64,000 nt of DNA from Sandaracinobacteroides saxicola (GTDB lineage: Bacteria > Pseudomonadota > Alphaproteobacteria > Sphingomonadales > Sphingomonadaceae), in contig NZ_CP059851.1 of the NCBI RefSeq assembly GCF_014117445.1, positions 3,150,501 through 3,214,500 of the forward strand. The letters run 5' to 3'. The notes under the pieces were generated by a model, which worked only from the letters and a program-made list of their open reading frames with translations, was not told where the DNA came from and ran no database searches. Below, piece after piece: positions 9,893 through 18,089 of the stretch; position 1 is the stretch's first letter; each line of letters begins with the position of its first letter. The translations under genes were made by a program, and so were the position numbers.

Positions 9893-10771
9893 ATGCCGTC
9901 CCAACGCCCGCGCCGCAGCATCCTCTACCTTCCCGGCAGCAATGCCCGCGCCATCGAGAAAGCCCGCGACCTGGAGGCCGATGTGGTGATCATCGACCTG
10001 GAGGATGCCGTCGCGCCCGCGGCCAAGGAGGCGGCGCGGGAGGCGGCGGTGGCGGCGGTCAGGGCCGGCGGCTGGGGCCGGCGGGAAATCGCCATCCGCG
10101 TCAATGGCCTGGCGACGCCGTGGAGCGAGGCGGACTTCGCCGCGGTCGCCGCCTCTGGCGCCGATGTGCTGGTGGTGCCCAAGATCGACGGCGCGACCGA
10201 TGCCGCCGTCGCCGTGGCGCGCGCCGGCGGCCTGCCGGTGTGGCCGCTGATCGAGACCCCGCGCAGCGTGCAGGCGGTGGACGCCATCGCCGATGTGGCG
10301 GGCATCGAGGGGCTGGTGTGCGGCTTCGCCGACCTGACCAAGGACCTGCGCGCCAGGCCGGGCGCCGATCGCGCGCCGCTGCTCTACGCCGCCAGCCGCA
10401 TCGTCAACGCCGCGCGCGCCAGCGGCATCCTGGCGTTCGACGGCGTGTTCGTGGACATCCAGGACGAGGCCGGGCTGGAGGCCGAGACGCGGCAAGGACT
10501 GGCGCTGGGGTTCGATGGCAAGACCTGCATCCACCCCTCCCAGCTCGCCACCGTCAACCGCCTGTTCAGCCCCACCGCCGAGGAAGTGGCGCACGCGCAG
10601 GGCGTGATCGAAGCGCATGCGACAGCGGTTGCCGAGGGCAGGGGCGTCGCCACCTTCAAGGGCAAGCTGATCGAGGTGCTGCACGTGGTGGAAGCCAACC
10701 GCGTGCTGAAAGTGGCCGAGGAAATCGGCGGCATCGGCGCCGCCACGCTGGAGATCGCGAGCGAGATCTGA
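9893..10771 (+). CDS. HpcH/HpaI aldolase family CoA-ester lyase (CitE-like)
   Basis: A 292-residue TIM-barrel lyase resembling citrate lyase beta subunit and malyl-/citramalyl-CoA lyases. Signatures are the N-terminal RSILYLPGSNARAIEKA, the acidic metal-binding IIDLEDAV at about 43-50, the Glu of WPLIETPRSV and the Mg-ligand region VCGFADLTKD, then KTCIHPSQLATVN near residue 210. These enzymes cleave or form acyl-CoA/glyoxylate or acetyl-CoA carbon-carbon bonds; the exact substrate cannot be read from sequence. It stands alone between a PEP-CTERM gene and a DUF418 gene. The ATG at 9893 follows AGGAGAAGCCC, a good Shine-Dalgarno. Confidence 0.9.
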   Translation: MPSQRPRRSILYLPGSNARAIEKARDLEADVVIIDLEDAVAPAAKEAAREAAVAAVRAGGWGRREIAIRVNGLATPWSEADFAAVAASGADVLVVPKIDGATDAAVAVARAGGLPVWPLIETPRSVQAVDAIADVAGIEGLVCGFADLTKDLRARPGADRAPLLYAASRIVNAARASGILAFDGVFVDIQDEAGLEAETRQGLALGFDGKTCIHPSQLATVNRLFSPTAEEVAHAQGVIEAHATAVAEGRGVATFKGKLIEVLHVVEANRVLKVAEEIGGIGAATLEIASEI

Positions 10772-10894
10772 GGATCACGCGACCCGGGATCAGCCTGTCG
10801 TTCCGAACCCAAAAAAACACGCCGTCCACCACGCCGGGTGCCACGCCGCCGGCCACGCCGGCCCCTCATCGCCCCTGCCGGACAATGGACGGAG

Positions 10895-12094
10895 ATGACG
10901 GTGTCGGATGGCAAGGCAGGCGGTCGCCTGCAATCGATCGACGCGCTGCGGGCGCTGGCCCTGTTCGGCGTGATCGTGATGAATTTCGGGGCGATGGTGA
11001 TGCGGTTCGACGGGCCGAACATCCGGCTGCACGCGGGTGGCGCCGATCTGGCGGCGATGGCGTTCAGCCTGATCCTGATCCAGGGCAAGGCACGGATGCT
11101 GTTCGCCATGCTGTTCGGCATGGGCATCGCCATCAGCCTGGCGCGCGGCGCGGCGTCGGGTCGCCCGGCGGGCATCATCCATGCACAACGCATGGCCGCG
11201 CTGTTCCTGATCGGGGTGCTCAACCAGCTCTTCCTGTTCTGGGGTGACATCCTGGCCACCTATGCCATCCTCGGCCTGCTGCTCTGGTTCGCGCGCGACT
11301 GGCGACCGGCGGCGCTGCTGCGGGTCGGGCTGCTGCTGGTGCTGGGATCGCCGCTCCTGCTGGCGGCCATCGAACTGCTGGCGGGGCCGGTGCCCAGCCT
11401 CGTGCCGCTGGATGGGAAGGCCTTCGCGGCAGCGGGCCGCGCGCTGTTGCTGCACGGCGACTGGCTCGACCGCCTGGACTTTTTCGCCGGCCAGGCCTGG
11501 TTCCGGCGCGGCACCGATACAGCCCATGCCGTGCTGGCGGACATCACACTGCTGGGCACTTTCCTGATCGGGGCGTGGGTGGCACGGGTCGGGCTGCTGA
11601 CCGATCCGGCGGCGCATCGGCCCTTACTGCGGCGCGTGGCGATCGGCTGCATCCCGATCGGGTTGCTGGTGTGCATCGTCAACGCCGCGCGGCTGGGCGG
11701 CATCGCGCTGTCGCCGGTGGCGAGCGCGCTGGTCAGCGCGGCCTATGTCGGCATCGCGATCTTCGCCGCCGGCTATGCCGCCCTGTTCACGCTGTGGTTC
11801 GCGCGCGGCGGGCGGCGGGTGGAGGCGCTGCTGGCACCCGCCGGGCGCATGGGGCTGACCAACTATCTCGCCTCCGGCGCGATCGGCTGCGCGCTCTTCT
11901 ACGGCCATGGCCTTGCGCTGATGGGCGATGTCGGCATGCTGGACACGGTGCTGCTGGCGGCGGCGACCTTCGCCCTGCTGCTGGCTGTCAGTCACCTCTG
12001 GCTCGGCGCCTTCCGCCTGGGGCCCGCCGAATGGCTGTGGCGGTGGCTGGCGGGCGCGCGGCTATCGCGCCGGCGGCCCGTGGAAGCGCACTGA
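10895..12094 (+). CDS. DUF418 family multi-pass membrane protein
   Basis: A polytopic inner-membrane protein of about 399 residues with roughly nine to ten hydrophobic segments. The N-terminus carries the family hallmark RLQSIDALRALALFGVIVMN, and the C-terminal half contains the DUF418 core (TLWFARGG, GRMGLTNYLASG and LWLGAFRLGPAEWLWR). YeiB-type DUF418 proteins are related to acyltransferase-3-like membrane enzymes, but no function is established. The start may be ATG 10895 or the in-frame GTG at 10901, which has GGAG at better spacing. The 3' end overlaps the convergent ygfZ by 33 bases. Confidence 0.88.
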   Translation: MTVSDGKAGGRLQSIDALRALALFGVIVMNFGAMVMRFDGPNIRLHAGGADLAAMAFSLILIQGKARMLFAMLFGMGIAISLARGAASGRPAGIIHAQRMAALFLIGVLNQLFLFWGDILATYAILGLLLWFARDWRPAALLRVGLLLVLGSPLLLAAIELLAGPVPSLVPLDGKAFAAAGRALLLHGDWLDRLDFFAGQAWFRRGTDTAHAVLADITLLGTFLIGAWVARVGLLTDPAAHRPLLRRVAIGCIPIGLLVCIVNAARLGGIALSPVASALVSAAYVGIAIFAAGYAALFTLWFARGGRRVEALLAPAGRMGLTNYLASGAIGCALFYGHGLALMGDVGMLDTVLLAAATFALLLAVSHLWLGAFRLGPAEWLWRWLAGARLSRRRPVEAH

Positions 12095-12811
12095 GTCGCC
12101 ATCGACCGTTAGCGTTGCATCGGTGAATTCCCGTTTCACATGCGCCATCTGCAGTTCGCCATGGCGCGCCCCGCGGATCGTCCCCGCCTCCCTCGGGCCG
12201 GCGGGCGTATGCGCCATGATCGCGGTGCCCGGCGCGTGCGCGCTGGCGGTGACCAGCGCCACCAGGCTGCGCCGCACCTTGTCGCGGTGGTGCATGCGGG
12301 CGGTGTTTTCCTGGCCGACATAGCAGCCCTTGGTGAAGCTGACGCCGCCCAGCGCCTCGGCATTGGTTTCCAGCCAGAGCAGGTCGGTGGCTTCGTCGCC
12401 ATCGGGCAGGCCCAGGGTGAGGCGATGGACATGCCAGTCCTCCAGCGCGGCGGTGGGTTCGGCCGCGCCCGGCGGCGCCGCGAACCGCCGGTCGCCTCCG
12501 CCCCATTGCGCGAACACGGCCAGCGCGGGTTCCGGCGCGACGCGCACATCCCTGCGCAGTTTATACAGGGTGAGGCGTTTCGCCAGTGCATCGGCCTGCG
12601 CCGCCGGCAGGTCGATCAGCACGTCCCCGCCATCGGCATGCAGGAAGAAGGCGAACAGCGTCTTGCCCTGCGCGCTCAGGTGCCCGGCATAGAGCGGCGC
12701 ATCGGGGCCGAGCAGCGCGATGTCGTTGGTGATCTGCCCTTGCAGGAAGGACCGCGCGTCGGCGCCGGAAAGCCGCAGCAGCGCGCGGTCGGAAAGATGG
12801 GCAAGCGGCAT
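12062..12811 (-). CDS. ygfZ: YgfZ/GcvT-like folate-binding protein
   Basis: A 249-residue member of the YgfZ/CAF17 family, folate-dependent factors that help assemble or repair Fe-S clusters and support tRNA thio-modification. The family signature K-G-C-Y-x-G-Q-E is intact in SFTKGCYVGQENTARMHH. The N-terminal half aligns with a GcvT-like fold (SGADARSFLQGQITNDI). The start ATG 12811 gives the usual MPLAHLSDRALL beginning, though no strong ribosome binding site is visible. It is divergent from the dihydroorotase-like gene, only 46 bases away, so the two must share a compact promoter region. Confidence 0.9.
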   Translation of the reverse strand: MPLAHLSDRALLRLSGADARSFLQGQITNDIALLGPDAPLYAGHLSAQGKTLFAFFLHADGGDVLIDLPAAQADALAKRLTLYKLRRDVRVAPEPALAVFAQWGGGDRRFAAPPGAAEPTAALEDWHVHRLTLGLPDGDEATDLLWLETNAEALGGVSFTKGCYVGQENTARMHHRDKVRRSLVALVTASAHAPGTAIMAHTPAGPREAGTIRGARHGELQMAHVKREFTDATLTVDGDSVRFHGPPAR

Positions 12812-12857
12812 GATGATGGCTAGATAGGCGTGAAACCGGAGTCGGTGAAGGGCAGCG

Positions 12858-14195
12858 ATGGCAGGCTTTGAGACGATCTTTCGCGGCGGCAGCGTCTGGA
12901 CGCCGGCGGGGCCGGAGACCATCGATGTCGCGGTCAGCGGCGGCAAGGTGGCGGCGCTGCTGCCGCCGGGCGGCGGTGCTGCCGGCAAAAGCGTCGATTG
13001 CAGCGGGCTGACCCTCCTGCCCGGCGCCATCGACACCCAGGTGCATTTCCGCGAGCCGGGGCTGGAGCACAAGGAGGATCTGGAAAGCGGCAGCCGCGCC
13101 GCGGTGCTGGGCGGCATCACCGCGCTGTTCGAGATGCCGAACACCAAGCCCAATACCGACAGTGCCGAGGCGCTGGCCGACAAGCTGGCCCGCGCCAGGG
13201 GCCGGATGTGGACCGATCATGCCTTCTACATGGGCGCGACCGGCGACAATGCGGAACTGCTGGGCGAGCTGGAGCGCGTGCCGGGCTGCTGCGGCGTGAA
13301 GGTGTTCATGGGCGCGTCGACCGGCAGCCTGCTGGTGCCGGACGACGAGACGCTGGCACGGGTGCTGGCGCATGGCCGGCGCCGCGTGGCGATCCATGCC
13401 GAGGACGAGGCGCGGATGCAGTCCCGCGCCAACCTGCGGGTCGCCGGCGATCCCGCAAGCCATCCGGTGTGGCGCGACGACGAAAGCGCGATGCTGGCGA
13501 CCCGGCGTGCCGTCACCCTGGCGCATCGATACCGCCGCCGCGTGCATATCCTGCATGTGACGACGCCGGCGGAGCTGGAGTATCTGGCGCAGCACAAGGA
13601 TATCGCCAGCGTCGAGGTGACGCCGCAGCACCTGACGCTCGCCGGCGAGGAGGCCTATCCGCGGCTGGGGACGCATGCGCAGATGAACCCGCCGATCCGC
13701 AGTGGCGCGCACCGCGCCGGGCTGTGGCACTGGCTGAACCAGGGCGTGGTGGACGTGATCGGCAGCGATCATGCGCCGCACACGCTTCCCGAGAAAGCCG
13801 CGGACTATCCGGCGACACCCAGCGGCATGCCGGGCGTGCAGACGCTGCTGCCGCTGCTGCTGAACCATGTGCACGAGGGCCGGCTGACGCTGGCGCGGCT
13901 GGTGGACCTGACCAGCGCCGGCGCGATCCGGTTGTTCGGCATCGTCGGCAAGGGGCGCATCGCCGCCGGGTATGACGCGGATTTCTCGATCGTCGACCTG
14001 AAGGCGCGCTGGACGGTGGAGGAGAGCTGGCTCGCCAGCCGCTGCGGCTGGTCGCCGTTCACCGGCATGGCGCTGACCGGGAAGCCGGTTGGCACGGTGA
14101 TCCGCGGCGAGCGGGTGATGTGGGAGGGCACGCTGGCGACAACCCCCGCCGGCGTGCCATTGCGCTTTGAAGAGACGATGGGAGCCAATTTGTGA
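12858..14195 (+). CDS. pyrC: Dihydroorotase-like amidohydrolase
   Basis: A 445-residue amidohydrolase related to class I dihydroorotase/hydantoinase, which closes the third step of pyrimidine synthesis. Expected metal-centre motifs are visible: DTQVHFREPGL near 56-66, the possible carboxylated Lys in VKVFMG, His in AIHAEDE, His in HILHVTT and Asp in IGSDHAPH. The first His of the usual H-x-H pair is Gln (Q-V-H), which may be a subfamily feature. The ATG 12858 has AAGGG upstream. Its last codons overlap the start of the leucyl aminopeptidase gene. Function in pyrimidine synthesis is likely but not proven. Confidence 0.82.
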   Translation: MAGFETIFRGGSVWTPAGPETIDVAVSGGKVAALLPPGGGAAGKSVDCSGLTLLPGAIDTQVHFREPGLEHKEDLESGSRAAVLGGITALFEMPNTKPNTDSAEALADKLARARGRMWTDHAFYMGATGDNAELLGELERVPGCCGVKVFMGASTGSLLVPDDETLARVLAHGRRRVAIHAEDEARMQSRANLRVAGDPASHPVWRDDESAMLATRRAVTLAHRYRRRVHILHVTTPAELEYLAQHKDIASVEVTPQHLTLAGEEAYPRLGTHAQMNPPIRSGAHRAGLWHWLNQGVVDVIGSDHAPHTLPEKAADYPATPSGMPGVQTLLPLLLNHVHEGRLTLARLVDLTSAGAIRLFGIVGKGRIAAGYDADFSIVDLKARWTVEESWLASRCGWSPFTGMALTGKPVGTVIRGERVMWEGTLATTPAGVPLRFEETMGANL

Positions 14196-15697
14196 TGCAG
14201 GTGGATTTTGCCGGGTTTGCACCCGAAGGCGCGGTGTTGGTGGTGCTGGCGGGGCCGGACGGCGCGATGAGCGGCGGGGCCAGCGCGGCCGATGCGCTGA
14301 GCGGCGGCCAGCTGGCGCGGGCGATGGCGGCGGCGAAGTTCAGCGGCAAGGCCGGCAGCGTGCTGGAGCTGGTGGCGCCGCAAGGCATGACCGCGCCGCG
14401 CCTGCTGCTGGTCGGCCTGGGGGACATCGCCAAGGCCGACGCGGCGGTGTTCCAGTCGGTCGGCAGCGCGGTTGCGGTGAAGCTGATGACCGCCTCGGCG
14501 CATGCCGCCGTCGACCTGACCGACCTTGCCGATGCCGCCATCCCGCTGGCCGACGCGGCGGCGCACATCGCCCATGGCGCCAGCCTGCGCGCCTGGCGCT
14601 GGGACAAGTACAAGACCAAGCAGCCGGAAGCGGAAAAGGCCCTGTTCCGGCAGCTGACGCTCGTTGGCTCGGCACCCGGCGCCGCGGAGGCGCATGCGGC
14701 GCTGACCGCGGTGGAGGCCGGCGTGTTCCTGACCCGCGAGCTGGTGACCGAGCCGGCGAACATCATCTATCCGGAAAGTTTTGTCGCCCGCGTGCGTGCG
14801 GCCGTCGAGCCGGCGGGCGTGAAGGTGACGGTGCTGGGCGAGGCGGAGATGACCGCGCTGGGCATGGGCAGCCTGTTGGGCGTGGGCCAGGGCAGCCGGC
14901 GCGAATCGCAGCTGCTGGCGATGGAGTGGAACGGCACCGGAGACGCCGAGGCGAAGCCCGTGGTCTTCGTGGGCAAGGGCGTGTGTTTCGACACCGGCGG
15001 CATCAGCATCAAGCCGGCCGCCGGCATGGAGGACATGAAGTGGGACATGGGCGGCGCCGGCGCAGTGGCCGGCGCGATGCTGGCGCTGGCCGGGCGCAAG
15101 GCCCGCGCGCGGGTGGTCGGCGTCTGCGGCCTGGTGGAGAACATGCCCGCCGGCAATGCGCAGCGGCCGGGTGATGTCGTGACCAGCATGAGCGGCCAGA
15201 CCATCGAGGTGATCAACACCGATGCGGAGGGGCGCCTGGTGCTGGCGGACGCGATCTGGTGGGCGCAGGAAACCTACAAGCCCGAGGTGGTGGTCGACCT
15301 GGCGACTCTGACCGGGGCGATCATCGTGTCGCTGGGCCATGAATATGCCGGGCTGTTCAGCAATGATGACGGCCTGGCCGCGCAACTGACAGCCGCCGGT
15401 ACCGCGACGGCCGAGAAATTGTGGCGGCAGCCGCTGAGCGAGGTGGGCGGCCCCTATGACAAGCTGACCGACAGCGCGATTGCCGACATGAAGAATGTCG
15501 GCCCGCGCGAGGGTGGCAGCATCACCGCGGCGCAGTTCATCCAGCGCTTCGTGCAGCCCGGGGTGAAGTGGGCGCATCTGGATATCGCCGGCACGGTATG
15601 GAAATCCAAGGCCGACACGCTGCACGACAAGGGCGCGACCGGTTTCGGCGTGCGGTTGCTGGACCGGTTCGTGGCGGATACCGCTGAGGGCGCGTGA
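14195..15697 (+). CDS. pepA: Leucyl aminopeptidase (M17)
   Basis: A 500-residue dinuclear-zinc cytosol aminopeptidase that removes N-terminal residues from peptides. The M17 signature NTDAEGRLVLADA is present, preceded by the metal and active-site segments GKGVCFDTGGISIKPA and MKWDMGGAGAV. The N-terminal macro-like domain occupies about residues 1-160. The start is ATG 14195 (GGAG about 10 bases upstream) sharing a base with the upstream stop; a GTG at 14192 is also possible. The stop overlaps the holC start by four bases, the conserved pepA-holC arrangement. Confidence 0.95.
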   Translation: MQVDFAGFAPEGAVLVVLAGPDGAMSGGASAADALSGGQLARAMAAAKFSGKAGSVLELVAPQGMTAPRLLLVGLGDIAKADAAVFQSVGSAVAVKLMTASAHAAVDLTDLADAAIPLADAAAHIAHGASLRAWRWDKYKTKQPEAEKALFRQLTLVGSAPGAAEAHAALTAVEAGVFLTRELVTEPANIIYPESFVARVRAAVEPAGVKVTVLGEAEMTALGMGSLLGVGQGSRRESQLLAMEWNGTGDAEAKPVVFVGKGVCFDTGGISIKPAAGMEDMKWDMGGAGAVAGAMLALAGRKARARVVGVCGLVENMPAGNAQRPGDVVTSMSGQTIEVINTDAEGRLVLADAIWWAQETYKPEVVVDLATLTGAIIVSLGHEYAGLFSNDDGLAAQLTAAGTATAEKLWRQPLSEVGGPYDKLTDSAIADMKNVGPREGGSITAAQFIQRFVQPGVKWAHLDIAGTVWKSKADTLHDKGATGFGVRLLDRFVADTAEGA

Positions 15698-16128
15698 CCG
15701 ATATCGGTTTCTACCACTGCACCCGGACGCCGGCGGCGGATGCGGCGCTGAAGCTGGTGGTGCGCGCGCATGCCAGCGGCGCGCGGGTGCTGCTGTGGGC
15801 CGACGAGGTGGCGCTGACGGCGATGGACGCGGCGTTGTGGAGTTTCGATGCGGCCAGCTTCGTGCCGCACGGTCGGGATGACGCCGCCCGACAGCCGGTC
15901 TTGCTGGCCAGCGAACCGCAAGCGCTGAACGGCGCCGACCACCTGATCAGCCTGGGGCGCGGCGTGCCGCCGGGGTTCGAGGGCTTCACCCGCCTGTTCA
16001 ACCTGTTCGAGGAAGGCAGCGACGCCCATGCCCGGGCACGCGCGGACTGGAAGGCGATCGGCGGGCGCGACGGCGTGACCCGCACCTATTGGCAGCAGGG
16101 CGAGCGCGGCTGGCAGAAGGCGGGTTAG
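15694..16128 (+). CDS. holC: DNA polymerase III subunit chi
   Basis: A 144-residue chi subunit of the clamp loader, which links the polymerase III holoenzyme to SSB. Typical features are the start TDIGFYHCTRTPAADAALKL, the LLWADEVALTAMDAALWSF segment and the C-terminal RLFNLFEEGSDAH... region followed by a Trp-rich tail (TYWQQGERGW). The GTG start at 15694 overlaps the pepA stop (GTGA), indicating translational coupling. The pepA-holC pairing is widespread in proteobacteria and supports the call. Confidence 0.92.
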   Translation: MTDIGFYHCTRTPAADAALKLVVRAHASGARVLLWADEVALTAMDAALWSFDAASFVPHGRDDAARQPVLLASEPQALNGADHLISLGRGVPPGFEGFTRLFNLFEEGSDAHARARADWKAIGGRDGVTRTYWQQGERGWQKAG

Positions 16129-16209
16129 GCCATTTCCCAAGACTTGTGCACTGCACCATCGCAGGCTAAAGCGCGCGCCATTCCCGAACATCAGAGCGAG
16201 ACTTTTTCC

Positions 16210-16632
16210 ATGGCCGTGACGCGCACCTTCTCGATCATCAAGCCCGATGCCACCCGCCGCAACCTGACCGGCGCGGTGACGGCGATGCTGGAAGGTGCCG
16301 GCCTGCGCGTGGTGGCGTCGAAGCGCATCCAGATGACCCGCGCCATGGCGGAAGGCTTCTACGCCGTGCATCGCGAGCGGCCCTTCTTCAACGACCTGGT
16401 GGCGTTCATGATCTCCGGCCCGGTGGTGGTGCAGGTGCTGGAGGGCGAGGACGCCGTCGCCCGCAACCGCGCCATCATGGGCGCGACCAACCCGGCGAAC
16501 GCGGATGAGGGCACGATTCGCAAGGTGCATGCCGAATCGATCGAGGCGAACAGCGTGCACGGCAGCGACAGCGACGAAAATGCCGCGATCGAGATCGCCT
16601 ATTTCTTCGCCCAGACCGAGATCACGGGCTGA
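16210..16632 (+). CDS. ndk: Nucleoside diphosphate kinase
   Basis: A 140-residue housekeeping kinase that transfers the gamma phosphate between nucleoside triphosphates and diphosphates through a phosphohistidine. The catalytic His is His117 in [12 protein letters not shown]; the nucleotide-binding segments [10 protein letters not shown] and [14 protein letters not shown] are also present. The ATG 16210 gives the usual [13 protein letters not shown] start. It ends 11 bases inside the convergent downstream gene. Confidence 0.97.
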   Translation: MAVTRTFSIIKPDATRRNLTGAVTAMLEGAGLRVVASKRIQMTRAMAEGFYAVHRERPFFNDLVAFMISGPVVVQVLEGEDAVARNRAIMGATNPANADEGTIRKVHAESIEANSVHGSDSDENAAIEIAYFFAQTEITG

Positions 16633-16990
16633 GCCGACCGTCGGCGCGGAAGCGCGCGGCGCCGGCATCGATCAGCGCGCCGAGTTCGGCGAACAGCGGC
16701 GCATCGACCTTGGCGAAGTTGAAACAGCTTTTGCCCTGCATCCGCTTGACCAGCGCCGCTGACAGCGGGGCCAGCATGTCGGGATGGACATAGACCGGGA
16801 TGACGTGCGCGGAGACATAGTTCTTCTTGATTTCGACACCGCCGAAGCTGGTGCGGTAGCCGTCCTTCGCCCGCACCTCATGCGTGCCGAGATAATAGGC
16901 GGTCGGGCTGTCGGCTGTTACGACACATGACCGGGCGTGCCGCTCGAACAGCGGACGCAAGGCCGCGAAAATCGGCTCCAGTTCACTCAT
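16622..16990 (-). CDS. DUF1801-like small cytoplasmic protein
   Basis: A 122-residue soluble protein beginning [19 protein letters not shown]. The middle contains [20 protein letters not shown], followed by [18 protein letters not shown] and a conserved-looking [20 protein letters not shown]. The pattern recalls the DUF1801/YdhG group, small proteins without a firmly established role. The start ATG 16990 is the first with the conserved N-terminus; the frame is open further upstream. The 3' end overlaps ndk by 11 bases. The family call is tentative. Confidence 0.65.
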   Translation of the reverse strand: MSELEPIFAALRPLFERHARSCVVTADSPTAYYLGTHEVRAKDGYRTSFGGVEIKKNYVSAHVIPVYVHPDMLAPLSAALVKRMQGKSCFNFAKVDAPLFAELGALIDAGAARFRADGRLSP

Positions 16991-17067
16991 GACATGACCA
17001 TAGCAGTGTTGGCGGCCTTGCTCCAGAACCATGCCCGCGTAAACTGTCCGCCAAAGGGAGAGCGGGC

Positions 17068-17988
17068 ATGAGCGACATCAACATCATCGCCGAGGGGCTG
17101 GCCTTTCCCGAAGGGCCGGTATTCATGGACGATGGCAGCATCATCGTCTGCGAGATCGCGGCAGGCCGCATCACGCGGGTGCGGCGCGACGGCACCACCC
17201 ATGTCATCGCCACACCCGGCGGCGGGCCGAACGGGGCGGCGATCGGCCCCGACGGCGCGCTGTGGGTGTGCAACAATGGCGGGTTCAACTGGGCGACCAT
17301 CGACGGGATGCTGATCCCCGGTGCCCAGGCCGACGATTATGAGACCGGCCGGATCGAGCGCATCGACCTGTCCACCGGCCGGGTCGAGCGCGTCTATCAG
17401 ACAGTGAATGGCCACAACCTGTCCGGCCCCAACGACCTGATGTTCGATGCCGCCGGCGGTTTCTGGTTCAGCGACCATGCCAAGATCCGGGCGCGGGAAA
17501 GCGACCATGGCGGACTGTTTTACGGGCGAAGCGACGGATCACTGGTGAAACAGGCAGTCTATCCGCTCGACCATCCCAACGGCGTCGGCCTGTCGCCCGA
17601 TGGCTGGACGGTGCATGTTGCGCTGACCATGCAGCGGCTGATCCTGAGCTTCGAGATTACGGGGGAGGGCGAGGTGGCGCCGTCGCCGCTGGCGGCGGTG
17701 CCGGGGCGGGTGGCGGCGAGCTTCCCCGGGCGGGTGCTGCTGGACAGCCTGGCGATGTTCGCGGACGGCGACATCGCGCAGGCGACGCTGGTGGAGCGGC
17801 CGGGGATCGCCACGGTCAATCCGGCGACGGGCGATGTCAGCTATCGCGATTTTCCCGACCTGCTGACGACCAACATCGCCTTTGGCGGCGCGGACATGAG
17901 GGAGGCGGCGGTCTGCCTGTCCACCACCGGCAGGCTGGCGATGACGCGGTTCGACAAGCCGGGGCTGCGGCTGGCGTTCAACGGCTAG
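17068..17988 (+). CDS. SMP-30/gluconolactonase/LRE family protein
   Basis: A 306-residue six-bladed beta-propeller of the SMP-30/gluconolaconase family, typically calcium- or zinc-dependent lactonases acting on sugar lactones. Characteristic segments are EGLAFPEGPVFMDDGSI near the start (metal-binding Glu), GGGPNGAAIGPDGALWVCN, LSGPNDLMFDAAGGFWFSD and HPNGVGLSPDGWTV. No signal peptide is seen, so it should be cytoplasmic. Neighbours do not form a sugar operon, so the substrate is unknown. The stop is followed immediately by a palindromic repeat. Confidence 0.88.
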   Translation: MSDINIIAEGLAFPEGPVFMDDGSIIVCEIAAGRITRVRRDGTTHVIATPGGGPNGAAIGPDGALWVCNNGGFNWATIDGMLIPGAQADDYETGRIERIDLSTGRVERVYQTVNGHNLSGPNDLMFDAAGGFWFSDHAKIRARESDHGGLFYGRSDGSLVKQAVYPLDHPNGVGLSPDGWTVHVALTMQRLILSFEITGEGEVAPSPLAAVPGRVAASFPGRVLLDSLAMFADGDIAQATLVERPGIATVNPATGDVSYRDFPDLLTTNIAFGGADMREAAVCLSTTGRLAMTRFDKPGLRLAFNG

Positions 17989-18089
17989 ACCCTATTGCAT
18001 TTTGATGGAATCAAAATGCGGGTCTATCTTTTTGTTGTCGTGCATTTTTATCGGAAAACCGCTTCACACTTTTCCGAAATGCACTCTAG
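17989..18089. repeat. Palindromic intergenic repeat between convergent genes (family B, copy 1)
   Basis: About 100 bp containing a perfect hairpin GCATTTTGAT / ATCAAAATGC (17997-18019), then TCTTTTTGTTGTCG, then a second inverted repeat (arms TATCGGAAAA and TTTTCCGAAAT). It ends in CTCTAG. It fills the gap between two convergent genes and supplies the last codons and stop of the gene on the minus strand. A sister copy lies at 25635-25749. Confidence 0.7.

Noticed and set aside
9709-10684. Upstream extension of the PEP-CTERM frame over the CoA-ester lyase
   Set aside because: The signal peptide and ribosome binding site place the real start at 9694; the extension is antisense to a well-supported lyase gene.
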